The notes under the pieces are model-generated. The model made no database searches, was not told where the DNA came from, and saw nothing but the letters and a program-made list of their open reading frames with translations. Positions 26,124 to 34,263 of a DNA stretch of 64,000 bases are shown piece by piece (within the stretch, counting starts at the first letter, position 1; each line of letters opens with the position of its first letter). The stretch comes from Luedemannella flava (lineage in GTDB: Bacteria > Actinomycetota > Actinomycetes > Mycobacteriales > Micromonosporaceae): assembly GCF_039528515.1 (NCBI RefSeq), contig NZ_BAAALT010000111.1, forward strand, positions 1 through 64,000, read 5' to 3'. Made by a program: the position numbers and the translations under genes.

Positions 26124-27215
26124 ATGGCACAGGGGGTGGAAACGGCCGCGCCCGCCCCGGCGTGGTGGTCGACGCTGCCCGCGCACCGGGTCGCCCACCT
26201 GACCGGCGTCGACCCCGACCTGCTGGCCATCGCGCTGGACCCGTTGCCCGCCGGCGCCCCGGCCGTCCTGCGCTTCCGCCCCTCCGCGACGGGCCCGCTC
26301 GGCGACCAGGTGGCCGTACTCCTGGCGGAGCTGGACCGGGTCGCGGTGGCCCTGTTCCCCGCCTGGCTGCCCGGCGCGGACCGGTTGGCCGGCCCGCAGG
26401 GCCGGGGGGTGGCCGCGGTCCGCGCGTTGGCCGCGGACCTCGCCGCCCGCGCGGCCGACTTCGGCCCGTTCCTCGCCGACCTGGCGGAGCGGTCGCTCCG
26501 CCGCCGGCCGGGTGGTGGGTCCCGGTTTCCCGCCGAGGTACGGGCGGCAGGGGTCGTCCGGGCGATCGCCCGCGCCTACGACCGCCCGACCGCGGCGCTG
26601 CTGATCGACGTCCCGGACGGGCTGTCCACAGAGGATGAGCGTGCCCTGGTCGCGGCCGCCGAATGGCTCGCCGACCACGGCCGCCTGTCCGTCTGGCTGG
26701 CCGGCGCCCCGCTCGGCACGGTCGACCGGGTCAGCGCGGTGACGATCACGCTCCCGGCGCGTCTGATCCAGTTGGCGGCCGACGCGGCGGCCACGGCCGC
26801 GGACCCGCGTCCCGACCCTGTTCCGGACGAGCCGGTTCTCGGCTACCCTCCGCTGTCCGGGCTGCCGCACAGCGACACCGAGTGGCTGCTGGAGCGGGCC
26901 CTCGAACGCCACGAATGGGCCACGGGGCGCCGCTGGAACCACCGGCACGAGAGCACGCTCCTCTCCGAGGTGTACCGGCTGGACGTCTACTGGCCCGCGG
27001 AGGGGGTGGTGGTCGAGGTGGACGGTCCGGAGCACCGCCGCCCGGTGCTGTTCGCCAACGACCGCCGCCGGGACAACGCCCTCACCATCGACGGCCTGCA
27101 CGTGCTGCGCTTCGGCAACGAGCGCGTCCACACCGACCTCGGTCGGGTCCTGTTCGACATCGAGACACTGCTCCACCAACGGCGCACAACGGAGAAGAGG
27201 CACCATGACCAGTGA
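26124..27215 (+). CDS. PD-(D/E)XK nuclease-domain protein (DUF559/Vsr-like), first gene of trio
   Basis: A 363-residue protein with a C-terminal nuclease fold (about 248-350). Catalytic-type residues are intact: Asp287 in YRLDVYWP, Glu298 and Asp300 in VVVEVDGPEH, His304, then NDRRRDNALTIDG (Asp313, Arg316) and LHVLRFG. The N-terminal 230 residues contain PTAALLIDVPDGLSTEDE (155-172), which reads like a Walker B strand of an AAA-type domain, and VWLAGAPLG like a sensor strand, but I see no Walker A. ATG start with TAGCGT ending 8 bp before it (leaderless-type). The 3' end overlaps the next gene by 11 bp, so the three genes form one coupled unit. Confidence 0.8.
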   Translation: MAQGVETAAPAPAWWSTLPAHRVAHLTGVDPDLLAIALDPLPAGAPAVLRFRPSATGPLGDQVAVLLAELDRVAVALFPAWLPGADRLAGPQGRGVAAVRALAADLAARAADFGPFLADLAERSLRRRPGGGSRFPAEVRAAGVVRAIARAYDRPTAALLIDVPDGLSTEDERALVAAAEWLADHGRLSVWLAGAPLGTVDRVSAVTITLPARLIQLAADAAATAADPRPDPVPDEPVLGYPPLSGLPHSDTEWLLERALERHEWATGRRWNHRHESTLLSEVYRLDVYWPAEGVVVEVDGPEHRRPVLFANDRRRDNALTIDGLHVLRFGNERVHTDLGRVLFDIETLLHQRRTTEKRHHDQ

Positions 27216-27837
27216 ACCGACGCTGACCCCCAACGAGATCCTCGCGCTCGTCGTCCTGATGGTCGAGGCCCGCGAGCTCACCAACAACGAGCTCAAGGCA
27301 CTCGCCGGGTTCGCGCTCACCGGCGCGCAGAACACCAAACTGGTCAAGGCGGGCCTGGTCGAGACGAACCGGAGCCACCGGCCGTTCTCGCACCAGCTGA
27401 CCGAGAAGGGCTGGCGGGTCGTCCGCGAGCTGCACACCGTGGCCCCGCCGAAGGCCGGCGGCTCGGCCATCCGGTCGCTGTTCACCGTTCTCGGGGGCCT
27501 GGACCGGGCGCTCGACCGGCGCGGCATCAGCTACGCCGACTTCTTCGCCGGATCCGCCACCGGAGCCGCCCCGGTCGACGCGGAGTCCCAGCTCCGGAGC
27601 GCCTACCAGAACCTGGCCAGCAAGCCCGGCGAGTGGGTGGGTCTCGCCGACCTGCGTGCGGCCGTGCCGCAGCTCGATCGCGAGGACGTGGACGCCGCGC
27701 TGCGCGCGATGGCCCGGGTGCCCGGCGTGCGGATCATCCCGACCGCCAACAGCAAGTCGCTCGACAACCGGGACCGGGCCGCCGCGCTGCGGCTGGGCGG
27801 TGAGGACAACCACATGATCTCGATCGGCGCGGCATGA
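27205..27837 (+). CDS. Double winged-helix protein, second gene of trio
   Basis: A 210-residue soluble protein not assignable to a named family. Two winged-helix-like domains can be read: residues about 7-75 (TPNEILALVVLMVEAREL, TNNELKALAG, then LVETNRSHRPFSHQLTEKG as a wing) and about 118-205 (LRSAYQNLASKPGEWVGLAD, then DREDVDAALRAMARVPGVRI). The first resembles MarR-type architecture. It starts within the nuclease gene and its stop overlaps the ATPase start (ATGA), so it is made together with both. A DNA-binding or adaptor role is inferred. Confidence 0.7.
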   Translation: MTSEPTLTPNEILALVVLMVEARELTNNELKALAGFALTGAQNTKLVKAGLVETNRSHRPFSHQLTEKGWRVVRELHTVAPPKAGGSAIRSLFTVLGGLDRALDRRGISYADFFAGSATGAAPVDAESQLRSAYQNLASKPGEWVGLADLRAAVPQLDREDVDAALRAMARVPGVRIIPTANSKSLDNRDRAAALRLGGEDNHMISIGAA

Positions 27838-30800
27838 CGCCGGACGAGTTCGACGCTCTCGCCGCGCTGCAGTTCAACGTCGCGCCGACACCGGACGACC
27901 TGTGGAAGCCCTCGCCGTTCAACGTGCCGGAACTGCACGAGCGCGTCGTACGGCAGATCCTCAGCGGCGTCAGGGCGGCGCGACGCGACGAGCTGAGCCC
28001 CATGGGCGTCGTTGTCGAGGGCCGGGCCGGCTCGGGCAAGACCCACCTGCTGGGTGCCGTCCGGGAGACGATCCAACGCGACGGCGGCTACTTCTTCCTG
28101 GTACAAGCGATCAGCAGCAGGACGTTCTGGGAGAACGTCGTCGGCGGCGTGTTCAACGGGCTGCAGCGGGACGCGATCGGCTGGGGCACCCAGCTGCGCA
28201 CCTTCCTCGCCCGCGTGACGGCGCAGCTCGGGCTGCCCGTCGAGGTGCGCGACGCCGTGGCGGCGCGCGCCCCGCTGACCCGGGAACATCTCGACCACTT
28301 CGTACGGGCTCTGCGCGACCACGCCGGCACCGAGGCGCAGGACTATCAGGACACCGCGCGCGCCCTGGTGCTGCTCGGTTCGACCGACTACGCCCTGCAG
28401 GACATCGGCCAGGCCCACATGTACTCGGTCGTCGGCGAGGCCGGGGACCGCGCGGCGTGGGGGCTGAGCCAGCTCGCCCGCGGGCCGCAGGAGATCGTGC
28501 AGGACGTGTCGCGCCTGCTCGCGCTCACCGGCGCGCCGACGGTCATGGCCGTCGACCAGATCGACACGCTCATCTCGCAGTCCCGCACGGCCGCGTTCGA
28601 CCGGGGTACGGGAGACGACGTCGCCGCCACGGTCACGCCGATCGCCGACGGCCTGCTCGCGCTGCGGGAGACGACGCGCCGGACGCTCACCGTGCTGTCC
28701 GTGCTGCCCGAGGTCCTGGTGCTGCTGAAGAGGTACGCGCCGATCCCGGTCCTGGAGCGGTTCCGGGAGGTGCAACTGGAGGACCGTATCCCGACCCCCG
28801 AGATCGGGCTGGAGCTGATCGCGAAGCGGTTCCGCGCCCGGTTCGCCGAGGAGCGGTTCGCCGCCCGGTACGACACCTGGCCGATCCTTCCCGAGGCGTT
28901 CGCGGACGCCGTCGAGTACAGCCCACGCGGTCTGCTACGCCGGGTCGACCGGCACGTCGCGCACTGCCTCGCCACCGACACCGTGGTCGAGCTGACCCGC
29001 CTGAGCGAGGAGTCGCCGGAGCAGCCCGAGCAGGTGCCGGAGCGGCCCAAGGAGGGCCTGGCGGCCCACTTCGAGGCGCTGGACCGGCGGTTCGGCGAGC
29101 TGGTGGCGGAGGCGGACGTGCGGGCCGCGTTGGATCATCGGAGCGAGGACTCCGAGATGCCGGCGCTGCTGGCCGCCGGGCTGTCCGTGTGGATCCAGGA
29201 GCAGGCGCCGTCGGGGACGACGTACAAGACGGATCCGTTGCCCAGCGCGAAACCGGCGCTGCACGGTCGGTTGGTGGAGGTGCTCGACGAGGCGACCGAG
29301 AACGAGGCGCACTGCGCGTTCCGGGCCGTCGCGAGCCCGATGGCCGTCGCGGTGATCAGCCGCGTGAAGGCGGCGTGCACGATGTCCGGGATCGACGTGA
29401 ACATCCCGCAGCGGCGGCTGGTGCTGCTGCGCAACGAGCCGTGGCCCAAGGGACCGCGGACGACCGAGATCATCGAGGCGTTCCGGGCGGCCGGCGGCAT
29501 CGAGAAGACCATCGACGAGGCCGACCTCAAGGTGTTCGCGGCGCTGCGCGACCTGTGCGCCAAGCCGATGTCCGGCCTGGCGGAGTGGCTGGTCGAACGC
29601 CGCCACGCGAGCCGCACCCGGCTCCTCAGTGACGTCCTCGGCGAGGGATCACCCGAGCCGAGGGAGCTGGACGACCCCGACCCGACGACCATCGATGAAC
29701 AACCCACCGACGGGTCGTCGATCGGGCTGGGGCGGGCCATCGACGGGGACGCGCCGTTCCAGGTGAACCTGGAGTCGCTGCGCCGGCATACGGTGATCTT
29801 CGCGGGCTCCGGATCGGGCAAGACCGTGCTGATCCGGCGCCTCGTCGAGGAATGTGCGCGGCAGGGCGTCTCCTCGATCGTGCTGGACCCCAACAACGAC
29901 CTCGCCCGGCTGGGCGACGCGTGGCCCGAGGCCCCCGACGGGTGGGGCGCCGGGGACGCGGCGCGGGCGCGGGACTACCTGGACAACACCGAGGTGGTGG
30001 TCTGGACGCCCCGGGTCAGCGCCGGCCGGCCGCTGACGTTCCAGCCGCTGCCGGACTTCGGGCCGCTGCTGAACGACCCGGACGAGTTCGACGCCGCGAT
30101 CGACGCGGCCGTGGCCGCGCTCGCGCCGCGTGCCAGAGTGGACGGTTCCGCGAAGGCGCAGGTGCAGGGCCGGGCGGTCGTCAAAGAGGCACTTCTCTGG
30201 TACGCCCGACGGGGTCACACGGGCCTACGCGGCTTCGCCGACCTGCTCAGCGACCTGCCCGAGGAGCTCACCTCGTTCGCGAAGGGCACCAAGCTGGCGC
30301 ACGACGCGGGCGAGACGCTCAAGGCCGCCATGATGAACGACCCGCTCTTCGGCGGCACCGGCACGGCCGTCGACCCGGGCGTGCTGCTCACGCCCCGCCC
30401 CGGCAGACGGGCCCGGGTCTCGGTGATCAGTTTTGTCGGGCTCAGCTCGGACGAGCAGCGGCAGAGCTTCGTCAACCAGCTGCAGATGGCGCTGTTCGCC
30501 TGGATCAAACGCAACCCGGCCGGCGACCGCCCGCTCGGTGGCCTGTTCGTCATGGACGAGGCGCAGACCCTCGCCCCGTCGAGCGGCAGCACCCCGTGCA
30601 CGGCCAGCTCGATCGCGCTGGCCTCGCAGGCCCGCAAGTACGGGCTGGGGCTGGTGTTCGCCACCCAGGCGCCGAAGGGCCTGCACAACCAGATCTCCGG
30701 CAACGCGACGACGCAGTTCTTCGGGCTGCTGAACGCGCCGGCCCAGATCGACGCCGCGAAGGAGCTGGCCGCTACGAAGAACGGCCGGGTGCCCGACATC

Positions 30801-30938
30801 GGGATCCTGCGCAGCGGCCAGTTCTACGCGGCCGGCGAGGGTTTCTCGTTCGTCAAGGTGCGTACGCCGCTGTGCCTGACGCACCACCCGAAGTCCCCGC
30901 TGAGCCCGGAGGAGGTCATCGACCGGACGAGGCGCTAG
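27834..30938 (+). CDS. Double P-loop ATPase with C-terminal HerA/FtsK-like motor, third gene of trio
   Basis: Large ATPase of 1034 residues with two separate P-loop modules. Module 1 (about 30-400): Walker A GRAGSGKT (63-70), Walker B-like VMAVDQID (237-244) and a sensor stretch TVLSVLPEVL, like AAA/ORC-type ATPases. A middle region (about 420-640) has no recognised motif. Module 2: Walker A AGSGSGKT (657-664) preceded by HTVIF, Walker B GLFVMDEAQT (903-912) and VFATQAPKGLHNQISGNA, typical of HerA/VirB4/FtsK-type DNA translocases. Both ATP sites look intact. Coupled to the winged-helix gene by a 4-bp overlap; the 3' end overlaps convergent alaX by 4 bp. A nuclease-linked DNA-translocating role is inferred, as in HerA-NurA. 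Confidence 0.85.
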   Translation: MTPDEFDALAALQFNVAPTPDDLWKPSPFNVPELHERVVRQILSGVRAARRDELSPMGVVVEGRAGSGKTHLLGAVRETIQRDGGYFFLVQAISSRTFWENVVGGVFNGLQRDAIGWGTQLRTFLARVTAQLGLPVEVRDAVAARAPLTREHLDHFVRALRDHAGTEAQDYQDTARALVLLGSTDYALQDIGQAHMYSVVGEAGDRAAWGLSQLARGPQEIVQDVSRLLALTGAPTVMAVDQIDTLISQSRTAAFDRGTGDDVAATVTPIADGLLALRETTRRTLTVLSVLPEVLVLLKRYAPIPVLERFREVQLEDRIPTPEIGLELIAKRFRARFAEERFAARYDTWPILPEAFADAVEYSPRGLLRRVDRHVAHCLATDTVVELTRLSEESPEQPEQVPERPKEGLAAHFEALDRRFGELVAEADVRAALDHRSEDSEMPALLAAGLSVWIQEQAPSGTTYKTDPLPSAKPALHGRLVEVLDEATENEAHCAFRAVASPMAVAVISRVKAACTMSGIDVNIPQRRLVLLRNEPWPKGPRTTEIIEAFRAAGGIEKTIDEADLKVFAALRDLCAKPMSGLAEWLVERRHASRTRLLSDVLGEGSPEPRELDDPDPTTIDEQPTDGSSIGLGRAIDGDAPFQVNLESLRRHTVIFAGSGSGKTVLIRRLVEECARQGVSSIVLDPNNDLARLGDAWPEAPDGWGAGDAARARDYLDNTEVVVWTPRVSAGRPLTFQPLPDFGPLLNDPDEFDAAIDAAVAALAPRARVDGSAKAQVQGRAVVKEALLWYARRGHTGLRGFADLLSDLPEELTSFAKGTKLAHDAGETLKAAMMNDPLFGGTGTAVDPGVLLTPRPGRRARVSVISFVGLSSDEQRQSFVNQLQMALFAWIKRNPAGDRPLGGLFVMDEAQTLAPSSGSTPCTASSIALASQARKYGLGLVFATQAPKGLHNQISGNATTQFFGLLNAPAQIDAAKELAATKNGRVPDIGILRSGQFYAAGEGFSFVKVRTPLCLTHHPKSPLSPEEVIDRTRR

Positions 30939-31672
30939 TCGCCGAGCTTCACCCGTACCCGACGGTTTGCTTTGCCCTTGCTCTCGACCTTGAGCACCGT
31001 GACCTTGCCGACCTGCCCGGTGGCCGCCACGTGCGTGCCGCCGTCGGCCTGCACGTCCAGCCCCACGATGTCGACGATGCGGATCTCCTGCTCGTCGGCG
31101 GGGATCAGGTTGGACTGGGTACGGATGATGTCGGGCAGCGCGAGGGCCTCGTCGCGGCCGAGGACCTTCACCTCGACCCGGCGGTTCGCGGCGACCTCGG
31201 CGTTGACCAGGTCCTCCAGGCGGGCCTTGAAGTCGGCCGGCACCTCGGGAAGGTTGAAGTCCATGCGGGCCTCGCCGGGCTCCATGTTGCCGCCGGTGAC
31301 GAGCGCCCCGAAGTCCCGGAACACGACGCCGCACAGGACGTGCAGGCCGGAGTGGGTGCGCATGAGCAGGCTGCGCCGGGTGTCGTCGAGAGCGCCGGCG
31401 ACCTTGGTGCCGGCCGGCGGCAGCGGGTCGCCGGGCGCCGGCAGCAGGTAGAGGTCGTCGCCCTTGCGGGTGCCGACGATGCGGGTCTGCACGCCCTCCC
31501 ACAACAGCACGCCGTGGTCCGGCGGCTGCCCGCCGCCGCCCGGGTAGAACGCCGACCGGTCGAGCACGATCCCACCCTCGGGATCGGACCACAGCACGGT
31601 GCAGTCCCACTCGCGCAGCGTCGGATCCGCCAGGTCAAGACGGTGAGTACGGCCGTGATGCGTGACACCCAT
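30935..31672 (-). CDS. AlaX-type alanyl-tRNA editing protein
   Basis: Free-standing editing domain related to the C-terminal half of alanyl-tRNA synthetase, 245 residues; such proteins deacylate Ser- or Gly-tRNA(Ala). The N-terminal beta-barrel has TVLWSDPEGGIVLDRSAFYP and GGGGQPPDHG. The zinc site shows HSGLHVLC (HxxxH) and QADGGTHVAATGQVG, where the usual CGGTH reads DGGTH, as in some AlaX proteins. Last gene of a run with the alpha/beta hydrolase 9 bp upstream. Confidence 0.87.
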   Translation of the reverse strand: MGVTHHGRTHRLDLADPTLREWDCTVLWSDPEGGIVLDRSAFYPGGGGQPPDHGVLLWEGVQTRIVGTRKGDDLYLLPAPGDPLPPAGTKVAGALDDTRRSLLMRTHSGLHVLCGVVFRDFGALVTGGNMEPGEARMDFNLPEVPADFKARLEDLVNAEVAANRRVEVKVLGRDEALALPDIIRTQSNLIPADEQEIRIVDIVGLDVQADGGTHVAATGQVGKVTVLKVESKGKANRRVRVKLGD

Positions 31673-31681
31673 GCGGTCACC

Positions 31682-32572
31682 CTAGTCGTTGAGGAACCCT
31701 GCCACGCGCTGGCGCAGGTCGGCCCGCTGGCTCCAGAGCAACGCCGGGCGCGGGTAGATGTGCAGCTGCGCGTCGGGCAGCGCGGCGGCCAGCGCCTCCG
31801 CGACCCGCGCCGGGTGCGTGCGGTCGCCGACGCACCCGATGACCAGGGCGCGGGCGGTGACGGCCCTCAGCAGCGCCCGGTCCGGCAGGGCCGGCTGATC
31901 GGTCAGGTCGACGAGGGACGGCGCGAGCCCGTCGCGGAACAGCTGGTCGAGACGGTCGCGCAGGTACTGCCAGGCGGCCGGCGAGTCGCGCACGGACGTG
32001 GGGATGTCCTGCGCGAGCAGGTCGCTGGCCGTCGCCTGGTCGCCGTCGTTGACCGCCTCCAGCAGCGCGCGGGAACGGTCGGCGGCGTGCGTCGAGCGCG
32101 GCTCGTCCAGCACGGCCGGGATCACGAAGACCACGCGGTCGAACCGGTCGGGGGTCCGGGTGAGCAGCTGGGCGAGGGCGGCCGCGCCGAGGCTCACGCC
32201 CAGGGCGCGGCGGGCGCCGAACCGGTCGGCGACGCCCCGCAGGTCGCCGGCGAGGTCGGCGTAGCTCCACGGGCCGGGCGGCGCGGCGGAGCGGCCGTGC
32301 CCCCGGAACTGGAAGAACACCTTGGTGCCGCCGACCGCGCTGCCGTACGGGCGGGTGTCGGCGATGCCGCCCGCGAACCCGTGGGCGAAGACGGTGACGG
32401 GGTCGCCGGTGCCGGCGGTGAGGCACTCCAGGGACACGCCAGCGACGTCGACGAGCTGGGTCGGCGCGGCCAGCGGCCGCAGCGGGCGGCCGGGCTCGGC
32501 CCGGCTGCGCGGGGCGAAACGCTCGGGTGCCCCTCCCGGTGGAGGCGGCCAGCGGAAGTCGCGGGCACCCAT
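31682..32572 (-). CDS. Alpha/beta hydrolase
   Basis: Hydrolase-fold protein of 296 residues. Oxyanion HGFAGG (about 64-69), nucleophile elbow LGVSLGAAA with Ser, and an acidic/His region near VIGCVGDRTHPARVAEAL; a possible catalytic His is in LHIYPRPALLW. The first 40 residues are Pro/Arg-rich and atypical, so a later start is possible. Starts 2 bp after the DUF2516 gene. Substrate unknown. Confidence 0.8.
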   Translation of the reverse strand: MGARDFRWPPPPGGAPERFAPRSRAEPGRPLRPLAAPTQLVDVAGVSLECLTAGTGDPVTVFAHGFAGGIADTRPYGSAVGGTKVFFQFRGHGRSAAPPGPWSYADLAGDLRGVADRFGARRALGVSLGAAALAQLLTRTPDRFDRVVFVIPAVLDEPRSTHAADRSRALLEAVNDGDQATASDLLAQDIPTSVRDSPAAWQYLRDRLDQLFRDGLAPSLVDLTDQPALPDRALLRAVTARALVIGCVGDRTHPARVAEALAAALPDAQLHIYPRPALLWSQRADLRQRVAGFLND

Positions 32573-32574
32573 GC

Positions 32575-32910
32575 TCAGCGCCAGCGGCCGGACCCGCCCG
32601 ACACGTCGCGCAGGCCGATCCGCACATCAAGCAGGTAGAACGCCGTGGCGGTCAGGGCCAGGAAGCTGAGGATGCCCACCGTGGAGGCGCCGATGACGAC
32701 CGTGACGAACAGCGACCCGCCGAGGATGAGCAGCCAACCCCACTTGGGGATCGAACCGACCACCGCGAACGCGTCCTTGCGCTGGAACAGGCAATGCACG
32801 AACGCCACGAGTTCCAGCACCGCCGTGACCAGGAAGATGACCCATTCGATCACCAACCGGACGTCGTAATAAAAGATCGGTACGGCCGCCATGGCTGTCA
32901 GCTTAGCCAT
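32575..32910 (-). CDS. DUF2516 family membrane protein (Rv0476-like)
   Basis: Small membrane protein of 111 residues with three hydrophobic helices (VIEWVIFLVTAVLELVAFVH, WGWLLILGGSLFVTVVIG, ILSFLALTATAFYLLDV). Its place after an HbhA-like gene and an XRE regulator matches Rv0474-Rv0476 of M. tuberculosis, which supports the call. ATG at 32910 after GGGGAATGG. Function unknown. Confidence 0.82.
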   Translation of the reverse strand: MAKLTAMAAVPIFYYDVRLVIEWVIFLVTAVLELVAFVHCLFQRKDAFAVVGSIPKWGWLLILGGSLFVTVVIGASTVGILSFLALTATAFYLLDVRIGLRDVSGGSGRWR

Positions 32911-32963
32911 CCATTCCCCTGGTGGCCCCGCGCGGGACGTACGCCCTGCTCGATTCGCCTGTC

Positions 32964-33008
32964 ACGACGGCGGCCGGCCCCGGAAGTCCCGGGACCGGCC
33001 GCCGTCGT
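32964..33008 (-). terminator. Strong hairpin downstream of the HbhA-like gene
   Basis: ACGACGGCGGCCGG pairs perfectly with CCGGCCGCCGTCGT (14 bp), with further pairing of CCCGG inside the loop. It lies between the HbhA-like stop and DUF2516, so DUF2516 may be only partly cotranscribed with the genes before it. Confidence 0.75.
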
Positions 33009-33073
33009 CAGGTTGTCAGGCGCCGGTGTCGGCCTGGGCGCCTTCAGCCCTCACCGAGGACCGCTGCTCGGGA

Positions 33074-33715
33074 TCAGGCACCGGAACGGGGCCGCTTGGT
33101 GGCGGCCGGCTTCGTCGACGCCGGCTTGGTGGAGGCGGGCTTCACCTTGGGGGTGGTGCGCACCTTGGCGGCCGGCTGCTCGGTGACGACCGGCTCGGCC
33201 ATGAGCACGGTGTCCGACGCCGGGTCGGGCTGCTCGAAGGCGGCCGCCGCGGCCGGGTCGACCTTGGGCCGCTCCGCCTTCGGCGCGCTGCCGCCGGCCA
33301 CCACCCGCTCGCCGCGGGCGACGAACTTGGCGTACTGGGACACCGCCTCGGCGAGGAGGTTGCTCACCGCGCCGGGCAGCTCGGCCCGCAGCTCGGCCAC
33401 CTTGGCGGGCGCCACGGCGCGCAGCTCGGCGACCTTCGCCGGGAAGTCCGTACGCCACTCGGCGACCTTCACCGGGACCTGCTCGCGCAGCTGGTCGACC
33501 TTGCCGGGCAGCTCGGCCCGCAGCTCGGCGACCTTCGCGGGGATGTCGGTGCGCAGCTGCTCGACCCGGCCGGGGGCCTCGGCGCGCAGCTGGCTGACCC
33601 TGCCGGGCAGCTCGGCGGTGATCCGCTCGGTCAGCCCGGTCAGCTGCTGGTAGGCGTACTCGCCGGCGCCGGCGGCCGCGTAGACCGGGCCGGGAAGCTT
33701 CGACTTGGTGCTCAT
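33074..33715 (-). CDS. HbhA-like protein with 11-residue repeats and Lys/Pro-rich tail
   Basis: Homologue-like partner of mycobacterial heparin-binding haemagglutinin by position and architecture, 213 residues. After an N-terminal helix region there are about eight tandem 11-residue units of type PAKVAELRAEL (about 38-124), predicted to form one long amphipathic helix or coiled coil, then VSNLLAEAVSQYAKFVARGE. The tail is basic and Pro/Ala/Lys-rich (KPASTKPASTKPAATKRPRS), as in HbhA, where it binds sulphated sugars. No signal peptide. GGAGGTAG lies 8 bp before the ATG, which overlaps the regulator's stop. Confidence 0.8.
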   Translation of the reverse strand: MSTKSKLPGPVYAAAGAGEYAYQQLTGLTERITAELPGRVSQLRAEAPGRVEQLRTDIPAKVAELRAELPGKVDQLREQVPVKVAEWRTDFPAKVAELRAVAPAKVAELRAELPGAVSNLLAEAVSQYAKFVARGERVVAGGSAPKAERPKVDPAAAAAFEQPDPASDTVLMAEPVVTEQPAAKVRTTPKVKPASTKPASTKPAATKRPRSGA

Positions 33716-34101
33716 GTCTTCTCTACCTCCGTGTTATCAGCGGCGTCCTGCGCCGCCCGCGCGTTCTCCCGACGGAACGTCTCGTAGATCTGCGTCAGCG
33801 ACTGCTTCTGCGCCAAGGTCAGGTCGTCGTCCGCCGCGATGGCGGCGAGCACGCCCTGACCGTCCTTCTCGTTGAGCAGACCGGCCCGCAGGTACATCAG
33901 CGGGGTGGAGACCCGCAGAGCACTCGCGATCTGGCCCAGCACCTCCGCGGACGGCTTGCGCAGCCCGCGCTCGATCTGGCTCAGGTACGGGTTGGACACA
34001 CCCGCGCGGTCGGCGAGCTCACGCAGCGAGATGCGCGCGGTCTGGCGCAGGTCGCGGATGAACCCTCCGATGTCGCGGGGGATGTCCCGGGGATCGCTCA
34101 C
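33712..34101 (-). CDS. XRE-family transcriptional regulator (Rv0474-like)
   Basis: DNA-binding protein of 129 residues. The helix-turn-helix is ISLRELADRAGVSNPYLSQI followed by ERGLRKPSAEVLGQIASAL (about 24-65); the C-terminal half is helical and acidic. The GTG at 34101 is preferred to the ATG at 34152, which would place a palindrome-rich operator-like region inside the gene. It precedes the HbhA-like gene with a 4-bp overlap, as in mycobacteria. Probably autoregulated. Confidence 0.85.
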   Translation of the reverse strand: MSDPRDIPRDIGGFIRDLRQTARISLRELADRAGVSNPYLSQIERGLRKPSAEVLGQIASALRVSTPLMYLRAGLLNEKDGQGVLAAIAADDDLTLAQKQSLTQIYETFRRENARAAQDAADNTEVEKT

Positions 34102-34123
34102 GGGTCCAACGCTACGAGCCGGT

Positions 34124-34161
34124 GCTAACTCTTGCAAGCAAATCGCTAGCAACGGCTAGCG
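34124..34161. promoter_or_regulatory. Operator-like repeats upstream of the XRE regulator
   Basis: On the minus strand TTGCTAGC and TTGCTTGC are direct repeats 11 bp apart; the same stretch holds the palindromes CTTGCAAG (34131-34138) and CGCTAG...CTAGCG (34144-34161). Placed 22-60 bp before the GTG start, it fits an autoregulatory site. Confidence 0.5.
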
Positions 34162-34195
34162 TGAGGTTTCCCACAGCGTTGGATCTTGGTGCTAT

Positions 34196-34243
34196 GGCGC
34201 CGTAGGACCGGAATCCCGGCCCGCATAACAGCGCTACGGCGCC
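34196..34243. repeat. Inverted repeat between asparaginase and the XRE gene
   Basis: GGCGCCGTAG (34196-34205) and CTACGGCGCC (34234-34243) are perfect 10-bp arms around a 28-base loop. Located between the 3' side of nothing on the plus strand and the region upstream of the regulator; could be a repeat element or a binding site. Confidence 0.5.
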
Positions 34244-34263
34244 AAACGCCGCAGCCCAGGTGG

